Shown here piece after piece: positions 51,477-60,176 of a DNA stretch of 64,000 bases. The stretch is from Nocardioidaceae bacterium. GTDB lineage: Bacteria; Actinomycetota; Actinomycetes; Propionibacteriales; Nocardioidaceae. Position numbers and translations under genes: made by a program. Where the stretch lies: the NCBI GenBank assembly GCA_030655315.1, contig JAURVT010000011.1, positions 100,538 to 164,537 of the forward strand, read 5' to 3'. The stretch's first letter is position 1. Every line of letters starts with the position of its first letter. The notes beneath the pieces were generated by a model. That model did not search any database and was not told the DNA's origin. It was given only the letters and a program-made list of their open reading frames with translations.

Positions 51477-52239
51477 GCCTGAGGACCGACTGCCGCGCGG
51501 ACTGCTCACCGACGACGCGCTGCCGCTCTTCGAGCAGGTCGCGGCCCGGCTCCGCGACGACCTCCGCGACGCCGGGGCGCGACCGGGGGACCGGCTGCCG
51601 TCCGAGCGGGTGCTCACCGAGCGGTACGGGGTCTCGCGCGTGACCGTGCGCTCGGCGCTCTCCGAGCTCGAGCGTCGACGGGTGGTGCGACCGTCGGCCT
51701 CGCGCGGCTGGTTCGTCGACGACGAGGGCTCGGCGCCCGCGCAGGGCGCCCACGTCCAGGGGTTCGCCGACTGGGCGGCGGCGCAGGGGCTGGAGACCGG
51801 GTGCGAGGTGCTGCGCCACGAGGTCCGCCCCTGCACCGTGGCCGAGGCCGAGGTGCTCAGGGTGGCGCCGGGCATCGAGCTCGTCGACCTCGTCCGGCTC
51901 CGCTCCCTCCAGGGCATCGTCGTCGTGCACGAGCACAACCGGCTGCCACTGGCGATGTGCCCGGGCCTGGCCCGCACCGACTTCACCCACGCGTCGCTCT
52001 ACGCGACGCTCGCCGCCGGTCGACCACCGCAGGTCCCGACCGTCGCCGACTACTCGGTCGAGGCGCGGCAGGCCAGCGCGGAGGAGGAGCGGTTGCTCGA
52101 CCTCGCGGACGTGCCGGTGCCCGTGCTCGTCGCGACCCAGCTCTCGTACAACCAGGCGCACCGGCCGCTCGAGTACACCGTCGCGGCGTACCGCGGAGAC
52201 CGCTACCGGTTCCGCGCCTCGATCACGAACGAGGACTGA
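51475..52239 (+). CDS. GntR-family regulator (HutC subfamily, UTRA domain)
   Basis: A 254-residue GntR regulator. The N-terminal winged HTH (LFEQVAARLRDDLRDAG, RLPSERVLTERYGVSRVTVRSALSELERRRVVRP) is followed by a UTRA ligand domain (VLRVAPGIELVDLVRLRSLQGIVVVHEHNRLP, ATQLSYNQAHRPLEYTVAAYRGDRYRFRA). HutC-type regulators often sense sugar phosphates; with AgaS, kinase and aldolase genes beside it, an amino-sugar-6-phosphate is likely (inference). Its operator overlaps its start codon. The 3' end overlaps the convergent aldolase gene by 17 bp. Confidence 0.92.
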   Translation: MPEDRLPRGLLTDDALPLFEQVAARLRDDLRDAGARPGDRLPSERVLTERYGVSRVTVRSALSELERRRVVRPSASRGWFVDDEGSAPAQGAHVQGFADWAAAQGLETGCEVLRHEVRPCTVAEAEVLRVAPGIELVDLVRLRSLQGIVVVHEHNRLPLAMCPGLARTDFTHASLYATLAAGRPPQVPTVADYSVEARQASAEEERLLDLADVPVPVLVATQLSYNQAHRPLEYTVAAYRGDRYRFRASITNED

Positions 52240-53068
52240 GCGCCAGCACGCCGAGCACGTGCGCCACGACGTCGCTGATCGCGTCGCGCGCACCGGCGAG
52301 GTACTTCCGGGGGTCGGTCACCGTCCCGTCCGCGGCGAGGTGCTCGCGGACGGCGCCGGTGAAGGCGACGTTGAGCGCGGTGCCGACGTTGATCTTGACC
52401 ATCCCGGCCCCGATCGCCGCGCGCAGCTCGTCGTCGGGGACGCCCGACGAGCCGTGCAGCACCAACGGGACGGGGACGGCGTCGCGCAGCGCGCGGATCA
52501 GGTCGTGGTCGAGCCGCGCGTCCTGCGAGGTCATGGCGTGCGAGGAGCCGACGGCGACGGCGAGCGAGTCGACGCCGGTGGCCTCCACGAACGCTCGCGC
52601 CTCGGCGGGGTCGGTGCGGACGCCGGGCGCGTGCGCGCCGTCCTTGCCGCCCACCTCGCCCAGCTCGGCCTCCAGCCAGATCCCGTGCTCGCTGGCCCAC
52701 GCGGCGGCGTCGGCGGTGCGGGCGACGTTGGCGTCGTAGGGGTGCTTCGAGCCGTCGTACATCACCGAGCTGAAGCCGAGGTCGGCCGTGCGGCGGACGA
52801 GCTCGTCGCCGGTGACGTGGTCGAGGTGCAGCGCCACGTCGGTGCTCGACGTGCGGGCGACGGCGACGCAGGCCGCCGCAATGGCGTCGGGGGTGCGGTG
52901 GAAGGCGATCGCGTTCTCGCTGAGCTGCAGCACGACCGGGCGCCCGGCGCGCTCGGCGCCGGCCACGACGGCCTCGGCGTGCTCGAGCGTGATGACGTTG
53001 AACGCCCCGACGGCGGCGTCGGCCTCACGGGCGTCGTCGACGAGGACGGCGGCGGGGACGAGCGTCAC
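52223..53068 (-). CDS. Class II fructose/tagatose-bisphosphate aldolase family protein
   Basis: A 281-residue class II aldolase (KbaY/GatY/FbaA family). GAFNVITLEHAEAVV at the N-terminus, ALHLDHVTG with a catalytic Asp and Zn-binding His, GFSSVMYDGS, LEAELGEVGGKDG, LHGSSGVPD with a Zn-binding His, and KINVGTALN (phosphate binding). Likely cleaves tagatose- or fructose-1,6-bisphosphate; specificity is uncertain. Its GTG begins 1 bp after the stop of the LCP gene on the same strand, so it is transcribed with a cell-wall gene rather than from the GntR promoter. Confidence 0.88.
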   Translation of the reverse strand: MTLVPAAVLVDDAREADAAVGAFNVITLEHAEAVVAGAERAGRPVVLQLSENAIAFHRTPDAIAAACVAVARTSSTDVALHLDHVTGDELVRRTADLGFSSVMYDGSKHPYDANVARTADAAAWASEHGIWLEAELGEVGGKDGAHAPGVRTDPAEARAFVEATGVDSLAVAVGSSHAMTSQDARLDHDLIRALRDAVPVPLVLHGSSGVPDDELRAAIGAGMVKINVGTALNVAFTGAVREHLAADGTVTDPRKYLAGARDAISDVVAHVLGVLALSPRS

Positions 53069-53069
53069 G

Positions 53070-54269
53070 TCAGCCCCCGACCTGGCCGTTGGCGGTGCAC
53101 AGGTCGCCGATGTCGGCGGTGCGGTCCTGCTTGATGTAGCCGAACATCTCGAGCGCCCGCTCGCGGTCCCAGCGCACGCTGAGGTCGGCGATCGGGACCG
53201 TGCAGTTCAGCCCGCCGCCCCCCATGGCCGAGGACAGGCCGAGCGCGAACCGTCCGAGGGCGATCGGGCCGACGTCCTCGCCGATCGACAGCGACGAGGC
53301 GCTGCTGCCGGCCACGTCGGCGTACCGGAACGGGTTCAGGACCGTGGCGGGCGACTTGACCTCGGACGCGATGGCGCCGAGCACCTCGCGCTGGCTCTGC
53401 ACGCGGCTGATGTCGGAGTCGGCGTACTGCTTGCGCGAGCGCGCGTAGCCGAGCGCCGTGGTGCCGTCTGCCTCCTGGCAGCCCTTGCGCAGGTTGATCC
53501 CGGCCGCCTTGTCCTTGAGCCGCTGCTTGGGGCAGATCTGCACGCCGCCGACCGCGTCGACGATGTTGACGAACCCGCCGAAGCCGATCTCGACGTAGTC
53601 GTCGACCCGCACGCCGGTGTTCTGCTCGATCGTCTGCACGAGCAGCTCGGGGCCGCCGAAGGCGTAGGCCGCGTTGATCTTGCCGCGTCCGCGTCCGGGG
53701 ATGTCGACCTGCGAGTCGCGCGGGATCGACAGCAGCAGGGTCGGGCCGCTGCCGGTGTGCATCAGCATGATCGTGTCGGTGCGCCCGCGGCCACCGCCGT
53801 CGGAGCCGGTGGTGAGCTCCTTCTGCTGCGCCTTGCTCAGCCCGGCGCGGCTGTCGGAGCCGACCAGCAGGAAGGTCTGTCCCGGCTGCTCGGCCGGGCG
53901 GTCGCCGGCGGGGTCGGCGTCGACCTTGGTGATCTTGCCCCAGGCCCAGAAGGGCACGGCGACGAGGAACACGACCCACACGAGCACCAGGGCGAGCACG
54001 ATGCGACGGACCCGGCGGCCCTTGCCGCGCGGGGGGCGGGACGAGCGCCGCGTCGGGGGTGGGGGAGTGCCGCCGCCGGACCGGCCGGAGCCGGGCTCGC
54101 GCGTGGACGCCCACGACGGCGGGGGCAGCGACGGCGGGGGCAGCGCGCTGCCGGGACGCCCCTGCGAGGGGGCCGCCGGGGTGCCGGTGTCCGAGGGGCC
54201 GCCGTAGAGCCAGCCGTACTGGTCGTCGGAGGAGGAGCCCTGGCCGGGGCCGTGGTCGCGCTGGGGCAT
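53070..54269 (-). CDS. LytR-CpsA-Psr (LCP) family glycopolymer transferase 1
   Basis: A 399-residue protein: cytoplasmic Pro/Gly/Ser-rich N-terminus (about 1-80), Arg/Lys stretch, one transmembrane helix (IVLALVLVWVVFLVAVPFWAW), then an LCP domain with FLLVGSDSRAGL, GRTDTIMLMH, LSIPRDSQVDIPG, KINAAYAFGG and YARSRKQYADSDISRVQSQREVL. These are the pyrophosphate-binding Arg and Asp residues of LCP enzymes that attach arabinogalactan or other polymers to peptidoglycan. The start ATG at 54267-54269 avoids a longer frame lacking family similarity. Divergent from a second LCP gene. Confidence 0.92.
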   Translation of the reverse strand: MPQRDHGPGQGSSSDDQYGWLYGGPSDTGTPAAPSQGRPGSALPPPSLPPPSWASTREPGSGRSGGGTPPPPTRRSSRPPRGKGRRVRRIVLALVLVWVVFLVAVPFWAWGKITKVDADPAGDRPAEQPGQTFLLVGSDSRAGLSKAQQKELTTGSDGGGRGRTDTIMLMHTGSGPTLLLSIPRDSQVDIPGRGRGKINAAYAFGGPELLVQTIEQNTGVRVDDYVEIGFGGFVNIVDAVGGVQICPKQRLKDKAAGINLRKGCQEADGTTALGYARSRKQYADSDISRVQSQREVLGAIASEVKSPATVLNPFRYADVAGSSASSLSIGEDVGPIALGRFALGLSSAMGGGGLNCTVPIADLSVRWDRERALEMFGYIKQDRTADIGDLCTANGQVGG

Positions 54270-54376
54270 GGCGACGACGGTACCCGAGCGCCCGGCGCGT
54301 CGGAGCAGGTCAGGGCCTCCGGCGAGGTGATACTGACGGGCACTGCTCGCGTCTTCCCCCGTGAGGAAAATCTTTG

Positions 54377-55828
54377 ATGCCACACCCCCGTCCGTTCTCG
54401 TTCGGGCCCGAACCCGCTGAGGACGTCTCGGCCCGGGTCAGGTTCCGTCGGGCCCTCGTCCTGATGGCGATGACCCTCGTCATGCCCGGGTCCGCCCAGC
54501 TCGTCATGGGCAACAAGCGCGTGGGGCGGATCGCGATCCGGGTCTGGCTCGCGGCGTGGATCGTCGCCCTGCTGCTCCTCCTCGTCGCCCTGACGTCGCG
54601 CAGCAGCCTGATCAGCGTCTTCACGAGCGGGTCGCTGCTGTGGGTCGGACGGATGCTGCTCATCGGTGCCGCGCTCGGGTGGGTCGCGCTCTTCGTCGAC
54701 GCCTGGCGCCTCGGCGCGCCGCTCGAGCTGCGCCGCCCGCACCGCCTCGCGATGACGGGCGTCAACTCGGTGCTCTGCCTCGTCACCGCGGGCAGCCTGC
54801 TGTTCGGCGCCAACGTGCTGGCCGTGCAGAAGAGCTTCATGGACGACGTGTTCGGCCACCAGACGGTGTCACTGGCCCAACAGGGCCGCTACAACGTGCT
54901 GCTGCTCGGCGCGGACTCGGGCAAAGGCCGTGTCGGGCTGCGTCCGGACTCCCTGATGGTGGCGAGCATCGACGCCGACACCGGGCAGACCGTCCTCGTC
55001 GGCCTGCCGCGCAACCTCGCGAACGTCCCGTTCCCCAAGGGCTCCACGATGCGCGAGCAGTTCCCCCAGGGCTTCGACTGCGACGGCTGCTACCTCAACG
55101 GCGTCAACACCTGGGCCGAGGACAACAAGGAGCTCTTCCCCGGCGTCGTGCACCCGGGCATCGAGGCCACCAAGCAGGCGGTCTCGCAGACCACCGGCCT
55201 CGACGTCGGCTACTACGCGATGGTCAACCTGCACGGGTTCAAGGACCTCGTCGACGCTGTCGGCGGCGTGCGGCTGACGGTCCCCGAGCGGGTCCCGATC
55301 GGCGGCATCGGATCGCCGGTCGTCGGCTACGTCGAGAAGGGCACCCGTCAGCTCGACGGCCGAGAGACGCTCTGGTTCGCCCGCAGCCGCGTCGCCAACA
55401 ACGACTACTCGCGGATGGCCCGCCAGAAGTGCGTGATGAGCGCGATGCTGCACCAGCTGAGCCCGCAGACGGTGCTGCTGAACGTCAACTCCCTGGCCGA
55501 CTCGTCCAAGCGGATGCTCGAGACCGACATCCCGCAGAGCGAGCTCGACACCTTCATCGACCTCGCGCTCAAGGCGCGCTCGGCCAAGGTGTCGACGGTG
55601 TCGATCGTGCCGCCCGCGGTCAACACCTCCGACCCCGACTTCTCCGAGGTCCGCGACATGGTGTCGCGCGCCGTCGACGCGTCCGAGGGCAAGAAGGTCG
55701 CCAAGCCGGCCGAGCAGGTCAAGGCCGAGCGCGAGGCCGCGGCGAGGGTCGCCGGCCAGGCGCCCGACGTCGACAAGCAGCACTCGACGCAGGTCAACGA
55801 GACGCAGGACCTCCAGGCCGCCTGCTGA
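54377..55828 (+). CDS. LytR-CpsA-Psr (LCP) family glycopolymer transferase 2
   Basis: A 483-residue membrane protein with several N-terminal transmembrane helices (ALVLMAMTLVMPGSAQLVM, WLAAWIVALLLLLVALT, RMLLIGAALGWVALFV, GVNSVLCLVTAGSLLFGANVL) and an LCP domain: VLLLGADSGKGRVGLRPDSLMVAS, VGLPRNLANVPFP, DLVDAVGGVRL, LWFARSRVANNDYSRMARQKCV. The active-site Arg and Asp residues are conserved. A C-terminal Ala/Lys-rich tail follows. It carries a pair of Cys in DCDGCYLN. It differs in membrane topology from LCP 1, so the two probably have distinct roles. Start ATG at 54377. Confidence 0.92.
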   Translation: MPHPRPFSFGPEPAEDVSARVRFRRALVLMAMTLVMPGSAQLVMGNKRVGRIAIRVWLAAWIVALLLLLVALTSRSSLISVFTSGSLLWVGRMLLIGAALGWVALFVDAWRLGAPLELRRPHRLAMTGVNSVLCLVTAGSLLFGANVLAVQKSFMDDVFGHQTVSLAQQGRYNVLLLGADSGKGRVGLRPDSLMVASIDADTGQTVLVGLPRNLANVPFPKGSTMREQFPQGFDCDGCYLNGVNTWAEDNKELFPGVVHPGIEATKQAVSQTTGLDVGYYAMVNLHGFKDLVDAVGGVRLTVPERVPIGGIGSPVVGYVEKGTRQLDGRETLWFARSRVANNDYSRMARQKCVMSAMLHQLSPQTVLLNVNSLADSSKRMLETDIPQSELDTFIDLALKARSAKVSTVSIVPPAVNTSDPDFSEVRDMVSRAVDASEGKKVAKPAEQVKAEREAAARVAGQAPDVDKQHSTQVNETQDLQAAC

Positions 55829-56507
55829 CGCGCTCCGTCGCGGCGACGGCGTCCACCCGGGCGTCGTCGACCGCGGCACCGCTGGAGTCGACCAGCAGCA
55901 CCAGCGACCCGCCCACCACGAGAACGGCGAGCAGGGCGTCGACGGGGTCGTCGGCGCCGGTGACGAGCAGCCGGTCGCCGGGGTCGAGCCCGAGGGCGCG
56001 TCCCCGCTCGAGCAGCGGTGCGTGGTCGGCCGGCCGCGGCGGGGCGTGGGCGGAGAACACGTCGCCGTGGCCGAGCACCTCGGCGTTGTAGTCGACGACC
56101 CCCGCGGGGAGCGGCTCCACGAAGCGCCCGCCGAGCGGACGCAGCGACAGCGCGACCACCTCGTCGGCGACGGGCACGTCGCCCGTGAGCACCTCGGGCC
56201 CCACCACGACGAGGTCGGCGTCGGCGTCGGGACCGACCACGCGGCACCCGACGCTCCAGCAGGCCAGGTGCCAGACGACGTCCTCCCAGTGGGTGGGCAG
56301 CCGCAGCGAGACGGTGGTCGAGCCGTCGGCGGCCAGGGAGTCCTGCAGCATGTTGGCCGTCTTGGAGACCCAGTTGGCCGTGGTGGCGACGCTCAGCTCG
56401 ATGCGCTCGCCGGTGGCGTGGTCGTAGTAGGTGACGAGCGGGCGGCCGGGGTCGGCGCCCAGGGCGGACGCGAGCAGGGCCGGGACGGTGTCGGGCGTGG
56501 AGGTCAC
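55794..56507 (-). CDS. TIGR03089 family protein
   Basis: A 237-residue protein related to the N-terminal part of AMP-binding enzymes: LVTYYDHATGERIELSVATTANWVSKTANML, VSLRLPTHWEDVVWHLACWSVGCRVVG. The AMP-binding P-loop is missing. TIGR03089 proteins are actinobacterial, adjacent to LCP genes (for example beside Rv3267), and of unknown role. It overlaps the 3' end of LCP 2 by 35 bp. GTG start at 56505-56507. Confidence 0.85.
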   Translation of the reverse strand: MTSTPDTVPALLASALGADPGRPLVTYYDHATGERIELSVATTANWVSKTANMLQDSLAADGSTTVSLRLPTHWEDVVWHLACWSVGCRVVGPDADADLVVVGPEVLTGDVPVADEVVALSLRPLGGRFVEPLPAGVVDYNAEVLGHGDVFSAHAPPRPADHAPLLERGRALGLDPGDRLLVTGADDPVDALLAVLVVGGSLVLLVDSSGAAVDDARVDAVAATERVSRRPGGPASR

Positions 56508-56520
56508 GCCGCCCAGCCTG

Positions 56521-57477
56521 TCAGGTGAGGACGACGACCCGCAGCGCGAGCCGGTGGGCGGCGGCGAGCACCCGCAGCCGCTCCGCGAGGACGCCGGCGG
56601 CCACCAGCGCGTCGGGCTCGGCGGACGCGGGCCGCACGTGCACGGTGTCGCCGTCGACCCGCGCCGCCGCGGTCGACCCGGCCGACGCCTCGCGCAGCAC
56701 GGTCTCGAGCGCGTCGGCCGCCGGTGCGGGGAACCCACGGCCGAGCGGGTCGTCGCGCCGGACGGCCGCGCGCACGGCGTCGAGCGCGCCGAGGCCGAAC
56801 AGGTCGGTGTCCTCGGGACGCACGAGCCGACGCGCGCCGTCTCCGTCGTCCGTGGTGAGCACCTCGCGCGGGAGGCCGCGGACCAGCACGACGGGGATGC
56901 CGTCGAGCTTGCCGGCCACGAGGTCCGCCGCGGACGCCACCTCGTCGGCGACCGCGGGCGCCGTGACGTGCAGCTCGTTGCCGTGCGGGTCGGTCCTGCC
57001 GTCGTAGGAGACGAGGGGGCGCAGGCCGGCGACGCCGATCGCGATGTCGGTCTGGCCGTCGCGCCAGGCCCGGCCCGCGGTGTCGGAGACGACGACCGCG
57101 ACGCGGGCCCCGGTGAGGTCGAGGAGCGCCCGACGGATGGCGCGCGCGTCGCCGTCGGGGTCCGGCGGCAGCGGGACCGACTCGCCGGTGCCGACGTTGG
57201 ACGCGTCGACGCCCGCGGCCGCGAGCACGAGCCCGTGGTGGGTGCGGACGATCCGCAGCGGGCCACGGGCGGCGACGACGCGGTCGGTCTCGGCGTCGAG
57301 GAGGTCCTCGCGCGGGCCCCGGACGACCAGGCCCGCGGCCTTGCTCACCACCTTGCTGGTCACGACGACGGCGTCGCCGTCCTGCAGGGTGGGGAGGTGG
57401 CGGACCACGAGGGCCGCGAGGTCGTCGCCGGCCCCGACCTCGGGGAACCCCGTGGACGGAAGGACCTCGAGGGTCAC
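56521..57477 (-). CDS. fbiB: Coenzyme F420-0:L-glutamate ligase (FbiB/CofE)
   Basis: A 318-residue CofE-fold enzyme that adds L-glutamate to F420-0 using GTP: LPEVGAGDDLA-like N-terminus (PSTGFPEVGAGDDL), DAVVVTSKVVSKAAG, VVVSDTAGRAWRDGQTDIAIGVAGL, DELHVT-like HGNELHVTAPAVADEVASAADLV and GIPVVLVRGLP. Mycobacterial FbiB has a C-terminal nitroreductase domain of about 200 residues; here only about 70 residues follow, so the reduction step must be done elsewhere. The GTG overlaps the stop of fbiA (GTGA). Confidence 0.92.
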   Translation of the reverse strand: MTLEVLPSTGFPEVGAGDDLAALVVRHLPTLQDGDAVVVTSKVVSKAAGLVVRGPREDLLDAETDRVVAARGPLRIVRTHHGLVLAAAGVDASNVGTGESVPLPPDPDGDARAIRRALLDLTGARVAVVVSDTAGRAWRDGQTDIAIGVAGLRPLVSYDGRTDPHGNELHVTAPAVADEVASAADLVAGKLDGIPVVLVRGLPREVLTTDDGDGARRLVRPEDTDLFGLGALDAVRAAVRRDDPLGRGFPAPAADALETVLREASAGSTAAARVDGDTVHVRPASAEPDALVAAGVLAERLRVLAAAHRLALRVVVLT

Positions 57478-58466
57478 GGTCGCGGCCGGTCGCGCAGCGC
57501 CAGGCCCACCTCGAGGGTGTCGGCCGCCAGTGCGGTGGTGAGGGCGTCGTCGCTCATCAGCAGGGGACGGGCGTGCGCCTCGACGCCGGCCTCGCGCAGG
57601 GTGGCGACCTCGGCCTCGTCGCCCGAGTCGACCAGCCACGCGTCCAGCAGGCCACCGCGGTCGCGCGCGCCGTAGTGGCGTCCGACGCCCGCGGCGCTGA
57701 CCTCGACCCCGAGCCCGGAGAGCAGCTGGTCGGCCATGCCCCGCACGGCGGCGCCGCCCACGATGGGGGAGACGCCGACCACGGGTGCGGTGGTGCGGCG
57801 CAGCGCCTCGCGGATCTCGGCGACGCCGACGATCGGGCCCACGGACACGATCGGGTTGGAGGGGGCCACCACGACGAGGTCGGACTGCTCGATCTCGTCG
57901 ACCACGCCGGGCCCGGCCGTCGCGGACTCCAGGCCCACGACCACGACGCCGCGCACGGGCACCGAGGCTCGCAGCCGCACCCAGTACTCCTGGAAGTGGA
58001 TGGCGCGCTGGCCGGAGTCGCTCTCGTCGTCGTCGACCAGGACGTGGGTCTCGACGCGGTCGTCGCTCATCGCGAGCAGCTCGACGCCGGTGTCCCAGCG
58101 TCGGCAGAGCGCGCGGGTGACGTCGGACAGCCCGTAGCCGGCCGACAGCATCTGGGTGCGCACGAGGTGGGTGGCGAGGTCGCGGTCGCCGAGCCCGAAC
58201 CAGTCGGGCTGCACGCCGTAGGCCAGCAGCTCCTCCTTGGCGTTCCACGTCTCGTGCGCGCGACCCCAGCGGCGCTCGTCGTCGATGCCGCCGCCGAGGG
58301 TGTACATGACGGTGTCGAGGTCGGGGCAGATCTTGAGGCCGAAGAGCCAGATGTCGTCGGCGGTGTTGGCGACCACCGTGATCTGGTCGTCCGGCCCGAG
58401 GGTGCTGCGCAGCCCCTCGGTGAACCGCGCCCCACCGATACCGCCCGACAGCACGCAGACCCGCAT
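57474..58466 (-). CDS. fbiA: 2-phospho-L-lactate transferase (FbiA/CofD)
   Basis: A 330-residue CofD-family enzyme making F420-0 (or dehydro-F420-0) from Fo and an activated phosphoenolpyruvate/phospholactate. N-terminus [18 protein letters not shown] binds substrate phosphate, followed by [29 protein letters not shown] and [20 protein letters not shown]. An ATG three codons upstream (58473-58475) is also possible. First gene of the fbiA-fbiB unit, divergent from the Gln-rich membrane protein. Confidence 0.94.
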   Translation of the reverse strand: MRVCVLSGGIGGARFTEGLRSTLGPDDQITVVANTADDIWLFGLKICPDLDTVMYTLGGGIDDERRWGRAHETWNAKEELLAYGVQPDWFGLGDRDLATHLVRTQMLSAGYGLSDVTRALCRRWDTGVELLAMSDDRVETHVLVDDDESDSGQRAIHFQEYWVRLRASVPVRGVVVVGLESATAGPGVVDEIEQSDLVVVAPSNPIVSVGPIVGVAEIREALRRTTAPVVGVSPIVGGAAVRGMADQLLSGLGVEVSAAGVGRHYGARDRGGLLDAWLVDSGDEAEVATLREAGVEAHARPLLMSDDALTTALAADTLEVGLALRDRPRP

Positions 58467-58560
58467 GGGAGCCATTGTCGGCGCCCCGCGCGGATGGACG
58501 TGCGGCGGCCCCCGCTTGTGGCAGGGTGGGCTCGTCTTTCTCCGCCTCGAAGGAGTCCCC

Positions 58561-60003
58561 GTGGTGACCGCACAGACCAAGAAGCTGCGCGACGTGCTCG
58601 CGATCGTCCTGCTGGCCTTCGTGGCCGTGCAGCTCGTGCTCGCGTTCGCGCTGCTGTTCAAGGACCTCGGCCTCGACGCCGGGTTCGCCGAGACCTCGAC
58701 GGTCCTCGCCGGACGCTTCGTCGACCCGACGCTGACGATCATCGTCGCGGTCGCCGTCCTGCTCGTCACGCACCTGGGTGAGCCGACCAGGCTGGCCCGG
58801 CCGCTGAGCCTCGCCGGCCTGGTGATCCTCGGGATCATGCTGCTCCTCGGGGTGGTCACCTGGATCGCCGCGCTCACCTCCGACGGCACCGAGGCGCTCG
58901 GCCAGTTCGGCGGACTGCCCTTCGCGGGCAAGCTCGCCGGCACGCTGTCGCTGCTCACCTACTTCGCCCTCGCCGGCGCCGCGCTCTACTTCGTGCTCGT
59001 CTCCTTCTCGGCGCTGCCGAAGCCGGTCCGGGCCACGCCGCCGCAGCAGCAGTGGTCCGGCCAGCAGGGCCAGGGCGGCCCGTGGGGCCAGCCGCAGGGG
59101 CAGAACCAGCCCCAGGGCAACCAGGGCTGGGGACAGCCGCAGGGCGGTCAGCAGGGCTGGGGACAGCAGCAGCCGCAGGGCGCTAAGCAGGGTCAGGACG
59201 CGCAGCAGGCCTGGGGCGCCGCGAGCGGTGCCGCCGGTGGTGCCGCCGCCGGTGCGGCGTCGAGCGGCTGGGGCCAGCCCGAGCAGTCCCCGGCCGAGTC
59301 GTCGCAGTCGTCGCAGTCGCAGCCCGACCAGGGCTGGGGCCAGCAGCAGGGCTACGGACAGCAGGAGTACAGCCAGCCCGACTACAGCCAGCAGGGCTAC
59401 GCCCAGCAGGACTACAGCCAGCAGGGTTACGCGCAGCAGGGCTGGGGCCAGCAGCAGGACTACGGCCAGCCCGACTACAGCCAGCAGGGGTACGCCCAGC
59501 AGGACTACAGCCAGCAGGGCTACGACCAGCAGGGCACGGGGCAGCAGCAGGACCACGGCCAGCAGGCTGACGGCCAGCAGGGCTGGGGTCAGCCCGAGCA
59601 GGCGCAGCAGTCCGGCTGGGGCGAGCAGCAGCCCAGCCCGTCGTGGGGCGAGCCGGTGCAGTCGCAGGAGTACGGCAGCGGCGAGCCGTCGGCCTGGGGA
59701 CAGCCCGAGCAGGCCCAGCCCGCTCCGTCCTGGGGCGAGCCGGTGCAGTCGCAGGAGTACGGCACGCCGCAGACGTCCGAGGCGACCGCGGCCCCGTCCG
59801 AGGACCGCTCCGACCCGGCGCCGGAGTCCCCGATGGAGTCGACGAGCCAGTTCGAGCCCATCCGCGACGACGCCCCCCAGCAGCCCGCCGAGGGCGCCGG
59901 TGACGGCACCGATGTGAGCGACGTCACGGCCGACGAGCCGCGACGTGATGCCGGCGACGACGCCGACGGATCCTCCGGATGGTGGAACCCCGGCAACCGC
60001 TGA
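58561..60003 (+). CDS. Four-TM membrane protein with long Gln/Gly/Trp/Tyr-rich tail
   Basis: A 480-residue protein. Residues 1-155 hold four transmembrane helices ([78 protein letters not shown]). Residues about 165-400 are low-complexity: repeats of [14 protein letters not shown] and [13 protein letters not shown] (the latter occurs twice), with hardly any charged residues at first. The end is acidic ([20 protein letters not shown]). This composition resembles prion-like or phase-separating domains. AAGGAG is 5 bases before GTG 58561 (GTG 58564 is an alternative). No function assigned. Confidence 0.82.
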   Translation: MVTAQTKKLRDVLAIVLLAFVAVQLVLAFALLFKDLGLDAGFAETSTVLAGRFVDPTLTIIVAVAVLLVTHLGEPTRLARPLSLAGLVILGIMLLLGVVTWIAALTSDGTEALGQFGGLPFAGKLAGTLSLLTYFALAGAALYFVLVSFSALPKPVRATPPQQQWSGQQGQGGPWGQPQGQNQPQGNQGWGQPQGGQQGWGQQQPQGAKQGQDAQQAWGAASGAAGGAAAGAASSGWGQPEQSPAESSQSSQSQPDQGWGQQQGYGQQEYSQPDYSQQGYAQQDYSQQGYAQQGWGQQQDYGQPDYSQQGYAQQDYSQQGYDQQGTGQQQDHGQQADGQQGWGQPEQAQQSGWGEQQPSPSWGEPVQSQEYGSGEPSAWGQPEQAQPAPSWGEPVQSQEYGTPQTSEATAAPSEDRSDPAPESPMESTSQFEPIRDDAPQQPAEGAGDGTDVSDVTADEPRRDAGDDADGSSGWWNPGNR

Positions 60004-60017
60004 ACCCGTCGCACCCC

Positions 60018-60064
60018 ACTCGCCACGCTGCTCCTACCACGTACGGAGCAGCGTGGCGAGTTTC
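60018..60064 (+). terminator. Strong intrinsic terminator after the Gln-rich protein gene
   Basis: ACTCGCCACGCTGCTCC (60018-60034) is exactly complementary to 60045-60061, a 17-bp perfect stem with a 10-base loop, directly followed by TTT. It separates this gene from whiB. Confidence 0.85.
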
Positions 60065-60083
60065 GTGAATACCACCGTTTGGC

Positions 60084-60113
60084 TTGACGTGCGGGCATTG
60101 ACAGGCATGTAAT
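60084..60113 (+). promoter_or_regulatory. Sigma-70-type promoter of whiB
   Basis: TTGACG at 60084-60089 and TGTAAT at 60108-60113 are separated by 18 bp, in a locally AT-rich stretch. Transcription would start near 60120, giving a leader of about 57 bases before the whiB GTG. An AGGAGG ribosome binding site is at 60163-60168. Confidence 0.65.
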
Positions 60114-60176
60114 TTCACCCGTGTCGTCCTTACTGGGCGAGCACGGGGTCACTACAGGGGTCAGGAGGCGATCGTC

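Noticed and set aside
59341..59760. Regularly repeated DNA in the Gln-rich gene considered as a repeat array
   Set aside because: The period follows codons and the repeats are in frame inside an open reading frame, so it is protein low complexity.
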